The notes under the pieces are model-generated. The model saw nothing but the letters and a program-made list of their open reading frames with translations, had not been told where the DNA came from and searched no databases. 64,000 bases of DNA from Adenanthera pavonina (Eukaryota > Streptophyta > Magnoliopsida > Fabales > Fabaceae), in assembly GCA_026686845.1 (NCBI GenBank), contig JAIVEN010000008.1:32678501-32742500 (forward strand), written 5' to 3'. Of the stretch, positions 49,308-62,029 are shown piece after piece. A program made the position numbers and the translations under genes. Every line of letters begins with the position of its first letter. The stretch's first letter is position 1.

Positions 49308-49820
49308 TTTAACAACTTACTCCAAATTACCTCTAGACTTGACCAAAACCTTCAAAACTAATCAAACACAACCCAAACATCCCAAAACAAATTTCTAAAA
49401 CTTCAGAATAGGGGAAATAAACCAAACAACATCAAAATTTGGGCTGGGGCCACGGCTGTTATAGTACCGCCGCGGCTCCAGACCTCCCCAATTTTTCACT
49501 TGCTACTAGACTGCGTGGCGCCACGGCGCCCCATGCTGATTTTCTATACTATCAAATTTCATCCACCGGGATGAACTTTCGACGTGCATAACTTAATGCT
49601 TCGACCTCTGATTAACTTGATTCCAACTCCTACAAGTTAATCTAGTCCCAATCTATCTATAGACACTAAATTTACCTCAATCCAACTCCTTATGGAGATT
49701 CTGGACCCTTAATACTGTTTTGGCCACTTATTGATCGAAACTTACCACTAACCACCTCCAATTGCCACCTAAGGCAAATGGTCACTTAATGACCATTCAT
49801 ATAGGTCCAAAACCCCCAAA
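49308..49820 (-). repeat. Truncated 5' LTR of the Tekay-type element
   Basis: It matches 42243 onward for about 510 bp and stops at CCAAAACCCCC. The following sequence is unrelated to the LTR. About 1.8 kb of the LTR is missing. Confidence 0.8.
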
Positions 49821-50122
49821 CCAAATGAAACAAGAAAGGAGAAATGAAGGAGGAATGAGGGTCTAATAATCCCAACCAAACCTTGATAATCCTTGGTCAA
49901 TAGTTGCATAGGGTCTGAATGCTTAGCTAAATCAACTCATCTAATATATCAACGTGAAATCAATAATAAGACATTAGGTAGTGACATTATCCATATAAAA
50001 AAGGTAATAATGTTGAATATTTGTTGTAACACCTATTGTCACTAGTTGGGTGGATTCACCGTCAAGTGTGTTTCCAATACTATCGCATGTACTCAGATAT
50101 GTGATATAATACCTTTTATATC
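49821..50122. other. Unassigned spacer between Tekay copies
   Basis: About 0.3 kb with no recognised gene or repeat terminus. Confidence 0.4.
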
Positions 50123-50127
50123 ATAAG

Positions 50128-52761
50128 TGTAACAACCTCAAATTATTATCCTAGACTTAGCCTTAAGCTAATGAGGAGAATAAATGTTGAATTGTGCAGT
50201 ATCAAAGAAGTCAAGACTGGGGCAAGGGAAAAAGGATTAAGAAAATGATTAAAGGAGACAGAAACATCTCGAGCCGCAGTAGGCTATAGTGGTGCAGTGG
50301 TGAGAGACTGGGAATTTTGAATTTCTGAAAAAGATAAAGGAGGCTTGCATTGCTGCAAGCTTATCGTGTGCCACAGCGCTAGTCCTAGAACGTGGATAAA
50401 TTAGGATGTGATTCAGCTGACAGAAAATAAGAAAATGAAGAAGAAGAAAATTTGCTCTAGTAGGGTTTCAAAATTCTAGCTTTAGGGGATTGTTTTTCTG
50501 ACCTAGGCAGCTCGGATTTGCTGTAATAAGTGACTCTTTATCCTTCATGCTCTATTTTCTTCACTATTCTTGGTTGAAATTCATGGGTATATCTTGGAGT
50601 CCAACTTAGTGGATGTTTCAACTGATTAAAATGATTGTAAGTAAGTTGTTAAAGTGTTATTTGATGTTCTCAAGCATTAGGTAGTTGATTTTTGTATGTT
50701 GGATGAAGAATCTTACAAACCATAACCTTCAACTCTAAGATTTCTCATGGTATTCAAAATGGGTGGTTTGGATTCAGGTTTCAATGTATGTTTGGGGCTC
50801 ATTGAAGTATGATTATGGCTTTGGAACCATGGGTTTGATGTTTGTATGCTTGGTTGATCAAGTTGTGAGTTATCAGAATCTATGTTAGATGTTGATTGGA
50901 TGTGTTATGGCATTGTAGTGTTTAAGTCCACTAAATTAGAGTGTTTGGCATTATACGAAGTTGTATGGATGTATTGCATTCCATATTGGTACTCTAATGG
51001 CCTACCTTTCTCTTTCGTGTGCATGTTTTTGTGTAGACAATCTGAGGTAACCAAGGTGTATGTCTTATGTTATGTGGATTTCATATATATATGTTCATTT
51101 ATTTCATATCATGATATGTCCCAGGGCACATGTAGTTATGGAAATGGTAATCTCATTCCTTATCTTATGTATGTGATTCATGTGATTATACGATGATTCG
51201 CGATAAGTGATTTATTAGCATCCCTACCATTTGAGATAGCATGTTACTATAATGATGATGATCATGAGAAAATACATGTGTGCATGATAGCATGAAAGAC
51301 ATCATCAAATTATTAAGCATGAATGATATTGGTTGGCTTGGGTGATGATGTTACATGATACAATGTGATATACTGATTTATCGGTGGAACACGCTAGGCA
51401 TCGTGTCCAAGTGGTGAGGTTGATGTATATATATATTCTTGCCACTGAATCCTCTTCCTTTGGATAGCCACGTGGTAGTGGATTGGGGATATATCTTTCT
51501 TAAATCACCACCTATTTGGGTGGTCTAGGGGAAGGAGAACCATAGTTCAATCTTAGTGTGACCTTTGGCCAGGTTATACTAGTGAGCAGAGAGCTTAGTG
51601 ATGTCCTAGAATCAATCTTCACCAGTTGTTGGATGTGAATCACTTGTTGGGTGTATCTTGTGGAAGAAACTAGCCTGTGGTTCTAGCCGTATATATTGGG
51701 GGGCACTCATTTCATTGCATTTGCATAGCATTATGTTACATGTATCTGCCTACAATGTTTGGTTATATATTGGTTGTTGTTTTCCCTCAGTTACTGAGAC
51801 TCTGTCTCACACCCCTTTATGGTTAACATTTTACGTAAAGACTTTAGTACTAGCTCGGAGAAGACTAAAGAGTCTTAGCTTTCTCTGTTTCACAAGGGCA
51901 TCTGAGCTCGTAGCCAGTAGCTTTTATGTATTTGGGTTATGTAATATATATTATGCCAAGTAGTATATTTGTATCATTTGGTTGCATAACCTTGTATCGT
52001 AGGTAATTAGCATTGTATATGGTTGATGCATTATGTAGGGTTGTATGGGAACTCGTTGATTGTGATAGGATGCACGTTGGCCATGTTAGTATGCTATGTT
52101 ATGTGCTTGTAGACCATAGTATGGGTTAGATTATGATTATTCTCTAGGTATTAAGTCATGTTAAGTTTGGAATTTAAGTTGTGGTTGGTGTATGTGTGTG
52201 TTTAGTTAAGTGGGTAACTAACCTACTGGTTGTCTTTAGGGGTTCCAGGGGTGTCAAATTCTATAGGATTGGTTTTCTTAGGATAAGATCACCCTAAACT
52301 CAGTTCTTGAGGTATTTGGGACTTGGGTCATGTGTTGGTTTTTATGTTAGTGCTATACTTTGCAAATGGGAGGCATAAGTGCCATATTTTAGTTCAAAAC
52401 CAACCATTACAGTCTCAAACATCTAGAATCTCCATACAATGATATTTTGGAGAGTAGTTGGTGTATATAGTTAAGATGGGAGTAAATAATCTACAGGAGT
52501 TGGAATCAGGTCAATTGGAGGTTTGAGTTGGACTTTATGCCCATCAGAAGTTTGTTTGAGATATTAGCAATGATATCATATCAGCTTCTAGCACTGTTGT
52601 TCCAGGGGTTCATGCTATGTTTCATTTCCCCTTTCATCTAGAACACTCCCTTACCATGGCGCCTTGTGTCTTGCCGCTGCGCTACCCTCTATTTTTGCCT
52701 CTTTGTGCTGTTTTGTCACGTCTTTGTTGGTGTTTAGGGTTTTGGTCTCTGGGGTGTTACA
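50128..52761 (+). mobile_element. Tekay-family solo LTR, plus orientation, TSD ATAAG
   Basis: It starts TGTAACAACCTCAAATT, ends CTCTGGGGTGTTACA and is flanked by ATAAG at 50123-50127 and 52762-52766. Its reverse complement matches the other Tekay LTRs, for example the ACTAGTATAACCTGGCCAAAGG segment near 51,565. It lies in the opposite orientation to the other Tekay copies and has no internal domain. Confidence 0.85.
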
Positions 52762-52849
52762 ATAAGTGACTTGGTAACAGTGTCATGTCATCCATTCCAT
52801 GTTTGAATGAAGTTTGTATGCATTTGAATCCAAGTTTTTGTTGTTCTTC

Positions 52850-54480
52850 CTCTTAGTTGTATTGTGTGACAATTCCTCAAATTATTTGTGGTGACAAGAA
52901 TTAGTTGTTGGCAACCAAATTGCCTAGGCACACAATTAGGATGATGTTATTTTATTACATGTGAGCATATAAAGGGGACTAAAGCTACCCAAACCTGTGA
53001 TGTCTCTAAGTAATATCTAGGAATCAATTACAACATTACTAGATATTCATATGGTTGCCAAATCATCATATCCTCTCCTATTGCATCAAGTAAGGCCTTA
53101 TAGTGTTGCAAATGGTATAATCCAACACTAGCACATACAACAATAAGATGCATGCATGGATACTTTTCTACTTAAAATTCTTTAAAATCACATTTTTTAA
53201 ATGTTCAAGCTAATAGTGCAATGATCAAATTGATGATACTGAACATTGTATGGTTCAACAACATCAAATGAGGTTTCTCTTCATCAAACATGTGAATGAT
53301 ACATGTAAATGCAACATGTTTAACTATATCTAACCTTTTGTTGAGTGTCTCAAAAAACACTTAGCTATTTGTTATTTATTCAGGAACTTGTTGGGTATGT
53401 TTGGAAAAATAGTTGTTTATCTTATACATCGTCACCTTCATAAGATTGACAATTGACAAATTTTGAACACCTTTGAAGACAATATTCATGCACCTAACAA
53501 GATTTGTTGTTATGTGATTGTAACACCAACTTTTAATGTCATATGTACAAGAACATTTTCCTCTTAGGCTATCAGTAATTCATATGGTTACATGCTTATG
53601 AGTCAATGCTATCTCTATCAATTATTGGTTAACAATATGGTGCTCATATGTATAGCCTACAAATAATTTAGAATTTATTGTTAATAATTTTACATTACCT
53701 ATTAATATATGAGAACAAGGCAATTGTTCTAACCAATATTTATAAACTTCTTTAGCTAATTCATTCCATGTTCTTTATGGAGGTTTGCAAAAAAGAAAAA
53801 GACATTTATATAGTGGCTAACATTGAAAATATTGATCTGCAATTGCAAACAAAATTGAATGTACCTGTTTGAAATTAAACATATCATAGTTCTTCTCTTT
53901 ACGACATATGTGCGCACGTTATATAAGAACCATGACCAAGCACCTCTTATCTCCCCCCAATCATGGCAAATACAAGTGGCACAACAATATAGTCATTATC
54001 ATGCAATATAACCTTAATAAATGTGTCTTTATATTTTTCATATAGAAAAGTTCCATTATCCTAAAAATTGGGCTTTAGGTGATTGAATGTGCCAATGCAT
54101 ATTTTCAATGCCCAAAAATCATGTTTGAGCATTTTAATAGATTGCCCTTTAAACTTAGTTCACGAACATACTTCAATTGAAAGTTTTATGCATGACTCAT
54201 GTATAAAATATTGGATTGTAGCTAACCACCTAAGTAGTAAAGAGTATGAGCTCTTTCATATACCAAAAGTAATAACAAGTGCTACTTGTTTTGCCTTCAA
54301 TGCTTTAGAGTATCTAAATCAGAATTGCATATGCTCAATGATTTGAGAATTTTTCACATTTGATTGGTCAGTTGCCATCACCATAATACAATATATAGTG
54401 GTATTAGCATCCAACTTAGGATGGTCTTAACTTAATGATGTAGCCAAACATTTCTATTTCCTTTTCTGCAAGCCCTTAGT
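52850..54480 (-). pseudogene. MULE transposase remnant 1
   Basis: Read right to left, a FNHLKP segment leads to NGTFLYEKYKDTFIKVILHD and NDYIVVPLVFAMIGG, the MULE catalytic region. In the N-G-T-F position the family has D-G-T-F, so the first Asp is changed. Further on come NHITTNLVRCMNIVFKGVQN and FDVVEPYNVQ, the C-terminal region before the SWIM zinc finger. Many stops are present. It is related to remnant 2, which lies divergently to its right. Confidence 0.75.
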
Positions 54481-54539
54481 CTCCAATTCAAAGTAACTCC
54501 ATAGTTTATACATTGATATATTTCATAGTTTTTATTTGA

Positions 54540-54863
54540 ATGTGCAAGTTGAACATATGATGTACTCAAATGGAGTAAAGTTCAGTTGTACGTCTTAGAG
54601 CATGAACATGATTAAAAATCTACCCTCATATATGTTTGGCAACATTATTAATTCGAGACAAGTGTTTAACTCTTAGTAATTGAGAGAACTCATACTCATT
54701 ACTGCTTTGGTGATTAGTTGCAATCTAGCATTTCATACCTAATTCTACATAAAATTTTCAAACAAGCCATGTACATAACCAAATTTTGAAGGGCAATCTA
54801 TCAAACCATACAATGATGTATTTAATCACTTTAGGCCTATCTCCTAGGTTGATGGAACATTTA
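54540..54863 (+). pseudogene. MULE transposase remnant 2, part 1
   Basis: This frame has FEGQSIKPYNDVFNHFRPIS, then a stop, then VDGTF with the first catalytic Asp. The frame is cut after VDGTF by the MITE at 54864-55342. The sequence upstream of it mirrors 54,110-54,480. Confidence 0.75.
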
Positions 54864-55342
54864 GGGTCTGTTTGGTTCAAAGGAGAGAAAGGGAGGGGAG
54901 GGATTTTAATGGAGAGAAAGGAAGGGGAGGAAAAAGAAGGGATTTTAATTTTACTTCGTTTGGAAGGAAAAGGAGGGATTTTAGTGGAAGGATTTTAATT
55001 TTACCTCGTTTGGATTAGGAGAGAAAAGGAGGGAAAATAATTATAATTTGACTATTATACCCTTAATTTATTTAAATTAATATAAGAACTAGACTGACCA
55101 GTATATTGTATGGCCGATTAATGAAAAAATGAAGGGTATTTTGGTCATTTTGGACATAATAATACATTTTCCCCCCAAATTACCCCAATTTGGGGGGAAA
55201 ATATATAAGGGGAGGGGAGGGAAAATTTTAATAACATTTTCCATCCCCTTCTGAGTGCCAAACAAGGGGAGGGAAAATTTTAATAACATTTTCCCTCCCC
55301 TTCCTTTCCCTTCCCCCCATTTCCCTCCAATCATACAAACCA
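54864..55342. mobile_element. Tourist-like (PIF/Harbinger) MITE with TSD TTA
   Basis: The left end is GGGTCTGTTTGGTTCAAAGG. The right end, reverse-complemented, is TGGTTTGTATGATTGGAGGG. TTA flanks it at 54861-54863 and 55343-55345. The arms are GGGGAGGG-rich and can fold back on each other. Removing it joins the two halves of a MULE frame exactly, which supports the boundaries. Confidence 0.85.
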
Positions 55343-55674
55343 TTATATATAGAAAATATAAAGGCACAATTCATGTGGCTATATCACAAGATGGTGATCA
55401 TAATGTTGTACCACTTGTGTTTGCTGTTGTTAAGGGGGAGACAAAAGCTACTTGGTCATTGTTCTTATATCATGTGAGCCATATGTGTCACAAAAAAAAT
55501 AACTGGGATATGTTTAATTTTAGATAGACATTGGTCAATGCTGCCTATAGTTGTAGATCAACATGTTAGATGGTAGCCACCATATTGATATAATGTTTTT
55601 TGCCTAAGATATGTGGCTGCATACCTCCACAAATCACTCATAATGTATTGGTTAAAGGAGAAGTTTATAAATAT
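55343..55674 (+). pseudogene. MULE transposase remnant 2, part 2 (DDE core)
   Basis: YRKYKGTIHVAISQDGDHNV, then VPLVFAVVKGETKATWSLFL and, after a stop, LRYVAAYLHKS. This is the MULE DDE region, in line with YEKYKDTFIKVILHD of remnant 1. The coding similarity stops at about 55,674. Confidence 0.85.
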
Positions 55675-58600
55675 TGGTGAGTCAAGTACCTTGTTCTTTT
55701 TTATTAACTAATGATTAACATTAAATCCTAGTTATTTGCGATTGGCAAAATGTACCACCATACTTTTAATCTCATTTCCTATATATTTGACCTTATTAAT
55801 ATCAAAATATTCATGATTAGAAGCTTGAATCACATAAAAATCAAAAACAGAATTTTTAATAAATTCAATATTGTTCATATGGTATTTTCTATTTTACCGA
55901 TTGAAATTTGAAAATTCATAACTAATTCTATAAAAATTTTATGTAAGTGATTTAAGTCTCTAAAAATAGATAAAAATATTGTCTACATGAAAAAATATAA
56001 AATAGTAACTTCATTTGACCAATTCATATAGTTTATTCCACAAAATTTATTGTAGACCTGGTCATTTTTTTCTTTTTCAGGATTTTGGTCTTAAATTTAA
56101 AAATTCATATCTCATTATTTCCTAAGCCAAATCATGTATTCTTTTTGTTATTTAAAAGCTCTAATGTCTATTTTCTAGACATTTTTTCATACATTTATTC
56201 TACTGGAACAGGGCATGACATTATCTTGAAATAATGAGGGTAAGAATTTAACTTTTACTGAAATAGTCTTAGGAAAACTTGCATATCTTTTATTATATAG
56301 CTGAAATTACTTCCAAACTAATAGTATTTTAAACCTAAGTCATAGAGTTTTTCATACATGCAAACCACTGAATTTTTGGAGCTCTGTATGAATTTGTAAT
56401 GCCTTTTGAGTTAACCAGTATTCATAGTGAAAGTTCTAGTTTGTCGAATACTATCAAGTTTTGAACCCTAACTTCTAAAATTCACTATAAATTGTGTACT
56501 TATCCAATTTAGATGTTTTTTTAGCATGTATAACACTTAAACTAATTGCCATGTTTCAAATAGGGTACCTCTGTTCTAATTACTGTTGGTCATCTTGGCA
56601 AAATCATGCTATAAATCACATCATAAGCTTCATGAACATTTTCCATCATCATTCATTGATCTAACTTCATACATAACATCATATAAGACTTATAGAAGCG
56701 TAACCATGCCAAATTATAGATTCATAACATATTACATGATTTTGTACAAATTGCCAAAATAATGTATCCAATTGCCTCAATAATCATGCTCCTCCTCCTC
56801 AATCTTCTTAGCTTTACCTTGATTCTTGACATACTTTAAACCTATAATGGATAGTTATTTGGAAGGGTGAGATTCAAAGAATTTCAGTAGGAATAACCCA
56901 TTGATACAATCATATTACCATATAATTCATGGAAACATTATGAAATCATCAATTCAACTCTTGAAACATTCAATGCCATAACATTTCATAAAAATTTTGG
57001 TTGAGTTTTGTTTCATAATTTGGATATCCTAGGGTCACAAAACCCCTCAAACAACTTAGTCAATTATCACAAAATATCGCAAAGCAACAATACAAGCATA
57101 TGACGTGGTAACAATTTCATGAAATTCAAATATAATAACATAATACATAGATAGGTAAATTGCTATCTTTGTGCTTCCACTTGCTTTTCCTTTGAATTGT
57201 TCCTCTTCCAAACACTTCCTTAAGCTTTTTTGAACCTAAACATAATACCAATGAAGCACATAAGTCACTGGTTCTTGGTCTAACTTTGCATAATACTCAC
57301 TAAACCCTTGAATTTTCACTTTGCTTTCCTCTTGGTTTTTTTTAACCAATACTTCCATTCAAGATTTTGGACCATGGGGAATCCATTTTTGACATCAAAA
57401 TAATGAAATTCCACCTCTAAATACCCACATGTTCCGGTTGAAACCTTAGAGAAAATGGGGGATTTGGGTTTTCTTCAAAACACTTTCTACAACTTGTGAA
57501 AACTTGCTTTGGATCACTCATTTAGGCTTTTCCCTTGATTTATTGCTTGAAAAACCATCCCTCTCTCTCTCTCTAAGCCATGGCTGAAACTTCATGGCGG
57601 GAAGGGGAAGATGAAAACTCCATAAAACACTTGGAAACTAGGCCAAGATGCTTAAAGATCTTAAGTTAGCAAGCTTACCAATTTTCCCTTGATTTTTCCA
57701 TCCTTCTTTCATACTACAGACTAGTTTTTTCCTCTCCTTTCCAACCAATTGCTTGGTTGTGCAAGTGAGAGAGAGGATATATGTAACACCTCACTCCCGA
57801 ACACCTCCAGATTTGATCAAAAACTTCAAAATCCAAACCAAACATAACCTAACCATCTCACAAATACTTCTTAAAACCTTAGAGTAGCGGAAAAATGCCA
57901 AACAACACCAGAAACTAGGTTGGAGCCATGGTCGCTATAGTACCACCGCGGTTCCGGCTCCTCCCAGAACCCCACACGCTACTGTCTCCACTGGCTCTGT
58001 GGCGCCCCCTATTGGTTTTCATTACCAGCAAATTTTAACTTTGGGGCAAACTTTCGACACGCATAATTTTATGCTCCAATCTCCGATTGACCTGATTCTA
58101 ACTCCTACAAATCAATCTAGTCACAAACTATCCATAGACGCTACTTTCATCTCAATCCATCTCTGTATGGAAAATCTAGACAATCGACACCATTTTGACT
58201 ACTTTTCGACCAAAACTCACAACTCCCATTTGCCCCCAAAGACAACCTGACCATTTTGGACTACTCACACAAGTCCTAAACCACCAAACCAACTTGTCTA
58301 AAGAGGTTTCACCCCAAAGGAACCATTCTTCTTAGATTTGACGTCCTGGAACCCTAATTGATAAAATGGACTGCAAGTCCTAAAACACACCAACAATGCC
58401 CAATTCCACCTTTGGGCTCACTAACACTATCACATTGACATTCCAACACCTCGAACCACACATACACCACCATCCATCACACACATCACATACAACACAA
58501 TTCCACACTCATAACATACCATCAACAACTTTATTACAACAATGTCAAAGTCACCACTTAGTTACAAACTATCTATCCTACTTGGCACAAGATATATATC

Positions 58601-61342
58601 CAAATAAGCATAAACTACATAGACCTAGTATTCCTATATCCTATGTGACTCCCTTGTCTTCTTAAGACTAGTGTCAGAACCTTCACCTGAAATGGTTAGT
58701 TCATGGGAAAGGGGTGTGAGACAATGTCACAGCAACTGGGGACAACCATACACACACATATATACATAAATAACTCATACAATCTCATGAATGCAATATA
58801 AAATGGAATACATGTCTCCTTTGTAGACAGCTAGAACCACGAACTATTGTCATAACATGATATTTTGTATAGGTAATTCCCTTCTAACAGTCGGTGAACA
58901 CTGATTCTGGGACATTACTAAGCTCACCTTTCTTTAGTGCACCCAGCCAAAGGTAACACTAATGTTAGGATAGTGGTTCTCCTTTCCCTTTCCCACCACA
59001 AATTGGCAGCAATTTAGGAAAGGTGCAGTCCACTGCGCGCCTTTTCCTCCTAGCCATAGGAAGCGATTTAGTCGCAGGGATCCTATCCTTATCCTCCCTA
59101 ATCATATATCATCATATCTCATATCATCATATATCATATCATGATCACTACCTAATCCACCATATATCACAATCTCACAATGTTATGTGGTGATGCTCAT
59201 GTATTATCATATAATCATCATCATCATATGTCACAATGTCATGCATTCATCATGTCATGTCACATGAACATCATCATCTCTAATCATCATCATAATCATC
59301 ATGATCATCATCTGGCTATATGCATACCACGATATATAGAAAATCATATACACGAACACATCTATATCATAGTATGAACGAAACATGCATATATACACAA
59401 ATATATGTAATATCATACAACACAAACAATACAATACAAACACTCGGTTACCTCAGGTTGTCAATACCACACACACACACACGTGATTCCACGATCTTTC
59501 TTGAACGACAATCCCATGACTAGTCTCCTCTAATTAGCCAACAACCTTAATAACATCACAATACCTCAATTAACATACTACTCAATTATCTAATTTCCAT
59601 AATTCAACTACTTTAGCCTAACCCAAGGTTCTAGCACCACATTCATGCATCATTGAACTCCTAGGAACCATTCAAACATCAATCATTCCCATACACTTCG
59701 GATTCCTAAAAGCCCTAACTGAAAATAACATAGGGTTAAGCTCAAATCATGTACAAACCCTTCAAAACTCACACCCAAGCAACAAGAACACCAAATCACA
59801 CTCCTTTAACCTCATTTCATCCATTTCAATCGGGGAATTTTGGCCCAAACTAGAAATCCCAACATATAACTAAAAAATCTCTAGTTTAAATAGAAAAAAA
59901 TGGAAAGGAAGGAGTAGGGATCACTTACCAACCAAGATCTAGGCTTCAAGAGGTTGAAAATCACTCCCAAGGGCCGGAAATCTCCAACCCTAGTTGAACT
60001 CCCTCGATTTCTCCTCCGTTTCTTTCTTTCTTTCTGATCATCCAAAATGATTCGGAATTAAGCAAAAATCCCGACTCTCGTCGCGGCTCCAGGTAAGCTT
60101 GCCATGGCTCCACTAGTTTTCAGCTAGAAAGAGCCATTGGAATTCACTCCCGTTGCGGCGGCCCTGCTCCTCGCTGCGGCATGGAGCCTTTTTTCCTCCA
60201 TGATGAAGCTTCTTCCACCCTGTTTCCTCCGGTTCTATACACAATGCCAAAACAATTATCATGAGGGCTGTTACAATATAATCCAACCTTATTTTTTTTT
60301 CTCTAAAACTTCTTAAAGATGTTGTTTTGTAAAATAATTAAATAAAGTAATTCAAACACACGGGCAGTTTCTGAAACATGCCACTTTTAGGGGTATTTTT
60401 ATGTTAAAAAATGCTTCATAATTTTATCAGTCCAAAATAACCCTTACCGATAAAGTTTACCTATACCGATTAAATACTTTTGGTGTAATTGTCACTTAAT
60501 TGGTACATGACTGTTCTAAAGTTACTTTTAGACTAATTGCATTAGTTTGATTCCAAAATATATTTGCAAGGATTCATGTCCTGTTCTCTTTACTTGTCTA
60601 CTTTTATGGAGCTCACAAACCTCTTTTTCGGTATAAAAATTGCTTTTGATCTTTAATTATAATTATAAATTCATACGAACTCAATTAGATTTAAAACAGT
60701 ATTCCACTGAGCTTAACTCAGCGAGAGCTCCATTTTGACAGGACTTCTAAAAATGATGAAATTGCCTTTGAATCGGGATAAAATTATAATTTTTAATTTT
60801 TTCAGGCCCTTTTCCGTAATTTTTTTCCTAGGGACTTAATTGCAGCAATTCTTCCTTTTTTTAAGGACTAAATTGTATATAATACTTTTCCCTTGGGCTT
60901 AAAATGCAATGTTTACATTTTATTTTTCAGTCTAGAAGATGACCGTTTTACCCTTAATAGGTGAAAAACATAATTAGTGATTCTTTCAAGTACTTGCTTG
61001 TATTTTTCCTAGAGACCAATTTTTAATAATTCTTTTTTACTATTCATACTACACTTACAAATTGACTTATTTTTTAACCTTGACCTTGTAGCTATGCAGT
61101 ACTTATACTATTGCGCTCAACTTGACACAAGTTTCGATTGAACAAGTGCATTGCATATTTTTCGGCTCAGTTATGGAATTAATTCCTGTGAAAGACCTTA
61201 TGAAAAATTAATTCTAATTAAAAACCAAACATAATTTCTTCTAAGGACCATATGAGAAATTAATTCTATTTAAGGATTCAACATGTAACATTACTATCTT
61301 ACTTCATTTTCTATCTTGTCAGGCATATTTGGAATGTTACAC
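55675..61342. mobile_element. Insertion or expanded intron within MULE remnant 2
   Basis: MULE sequence stops at ATAAATATTGG and resumes at 61,343 (AATATCCTAAGAG). AATAT occurs at both edges (55670-55674, 61343-61347), which suggests an insertion. The edges also look like splice sites (G/GTGAGTC and TTGTCAG/GCATATTTGG). The right edge ends GGAATGTTACA, like a gypsy LTR. The sequence outside the Tekay solo LTR it contains is AT-rich and non-coding, and may be an older LTR. Confidence 0.45.
57782..60275 (-). mobile_element. Tekay-family solo LTR with TSD ATATA
   Basis: It starts TGTAACACCTCACTCCCG, ends GAGGGCTGTTACA and is flanked by ATATA at 57777-57781 and 60276-60280. It is homologous along its whole length to the LTR at 42243-44533, including the ATC-rich block near 59,100-59,310. 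There is no internal region. Confidence 0.9.
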
Positions 61343-62029
61343 AATATCCTAAGAGAAAAATGGCCTAACGTATATGACATTGAATGTCAGCATTATAGTG
61401 ACATGACAACAAATCTTGCTGGGTACATGAATGGTTTTATAGGTATTTGAAGTTCGCCGATTATTGATTTTATGAAGTCTGCCATGTATACGGTGAACAA
61501 TTATTATTGTCAAATTAATGTGCCCAATAAGTTTGTGTAGAAATTATAGCTAGCCAAGTATTTTTTCAAGATATTGATTTGAAAGTTGGATATAGCTACA
61601 CATGATGTATCTACATGCATCAATTGTGCTTTTGATAGAAGAGTAAGATCATTTGAGGTTGTTGAACCATATAATGTTCAATGTCTTCAATTTGGTCCTT
61701 ATTGCAAGGTTAGCTTGAATGAAAAGAATGAGACTATGGAGAATTTTAGGTAGGAAAGTATCTAGTTGTGTGGACATTCCTCAAATGGTTAAACTACATC
61801 AAGTTTTTAGCTCAGTTCCAAAGGATGATTCACTATTACATTTACAATCATAACATATTTCATAGGCTATATGGACTCATAATGTACATAAATATTTTTC
61901 ATAGAGATGTTGATTGCTATGCATTAGATATTTTGTATCCAATTTTTTTAGGCCAATCATATCCTTCGAATTTGACTAGGCATGCATGAGGATTGATTAA
62001 TCAAGCTATCAATCCAAATTGTGCATTAT
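61343..62029 (+). pseudogene. MULE transposase remnant 2, part 3
   Basis: REKWPNVYDIECQHYSDMTT continues into NLAGYMNGFIG and, past stops, NNYYCQINVPNK. FEVVEPYNVQCLQFG follows, then a degenerate SWIM zinc-finger segment (NFR, ESI, LCGHSS). It matches the order in remnant 1 (NHITTNLVRCMN, FDVVEPYNVQ). Confidence 0.75.

Larger units (their letters stand above)
42243..49820 (-). mobile_element. Ty3/gypsy Tekay-type chromovirus, decayed, minus orientation
   Basis: A 3' LTR (42243-44533) and a truncated 5' LTR (49308-about 49820) flank a gag-pol read right to left in the gypsy order (gag, protease, RT, RNase H, integrase, chromodomain). A primer-binding site and a polypurine tract are in place. 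Both LTRs start TTTAACAAC where TGTAACAAC is expected. The frames are broken by several stops, and the zinc knuckle and protease triad are altered. The Tekay/Del assignment rests on the post-integrase segment and the LTR style and is from memory. Confidence 0.85.
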
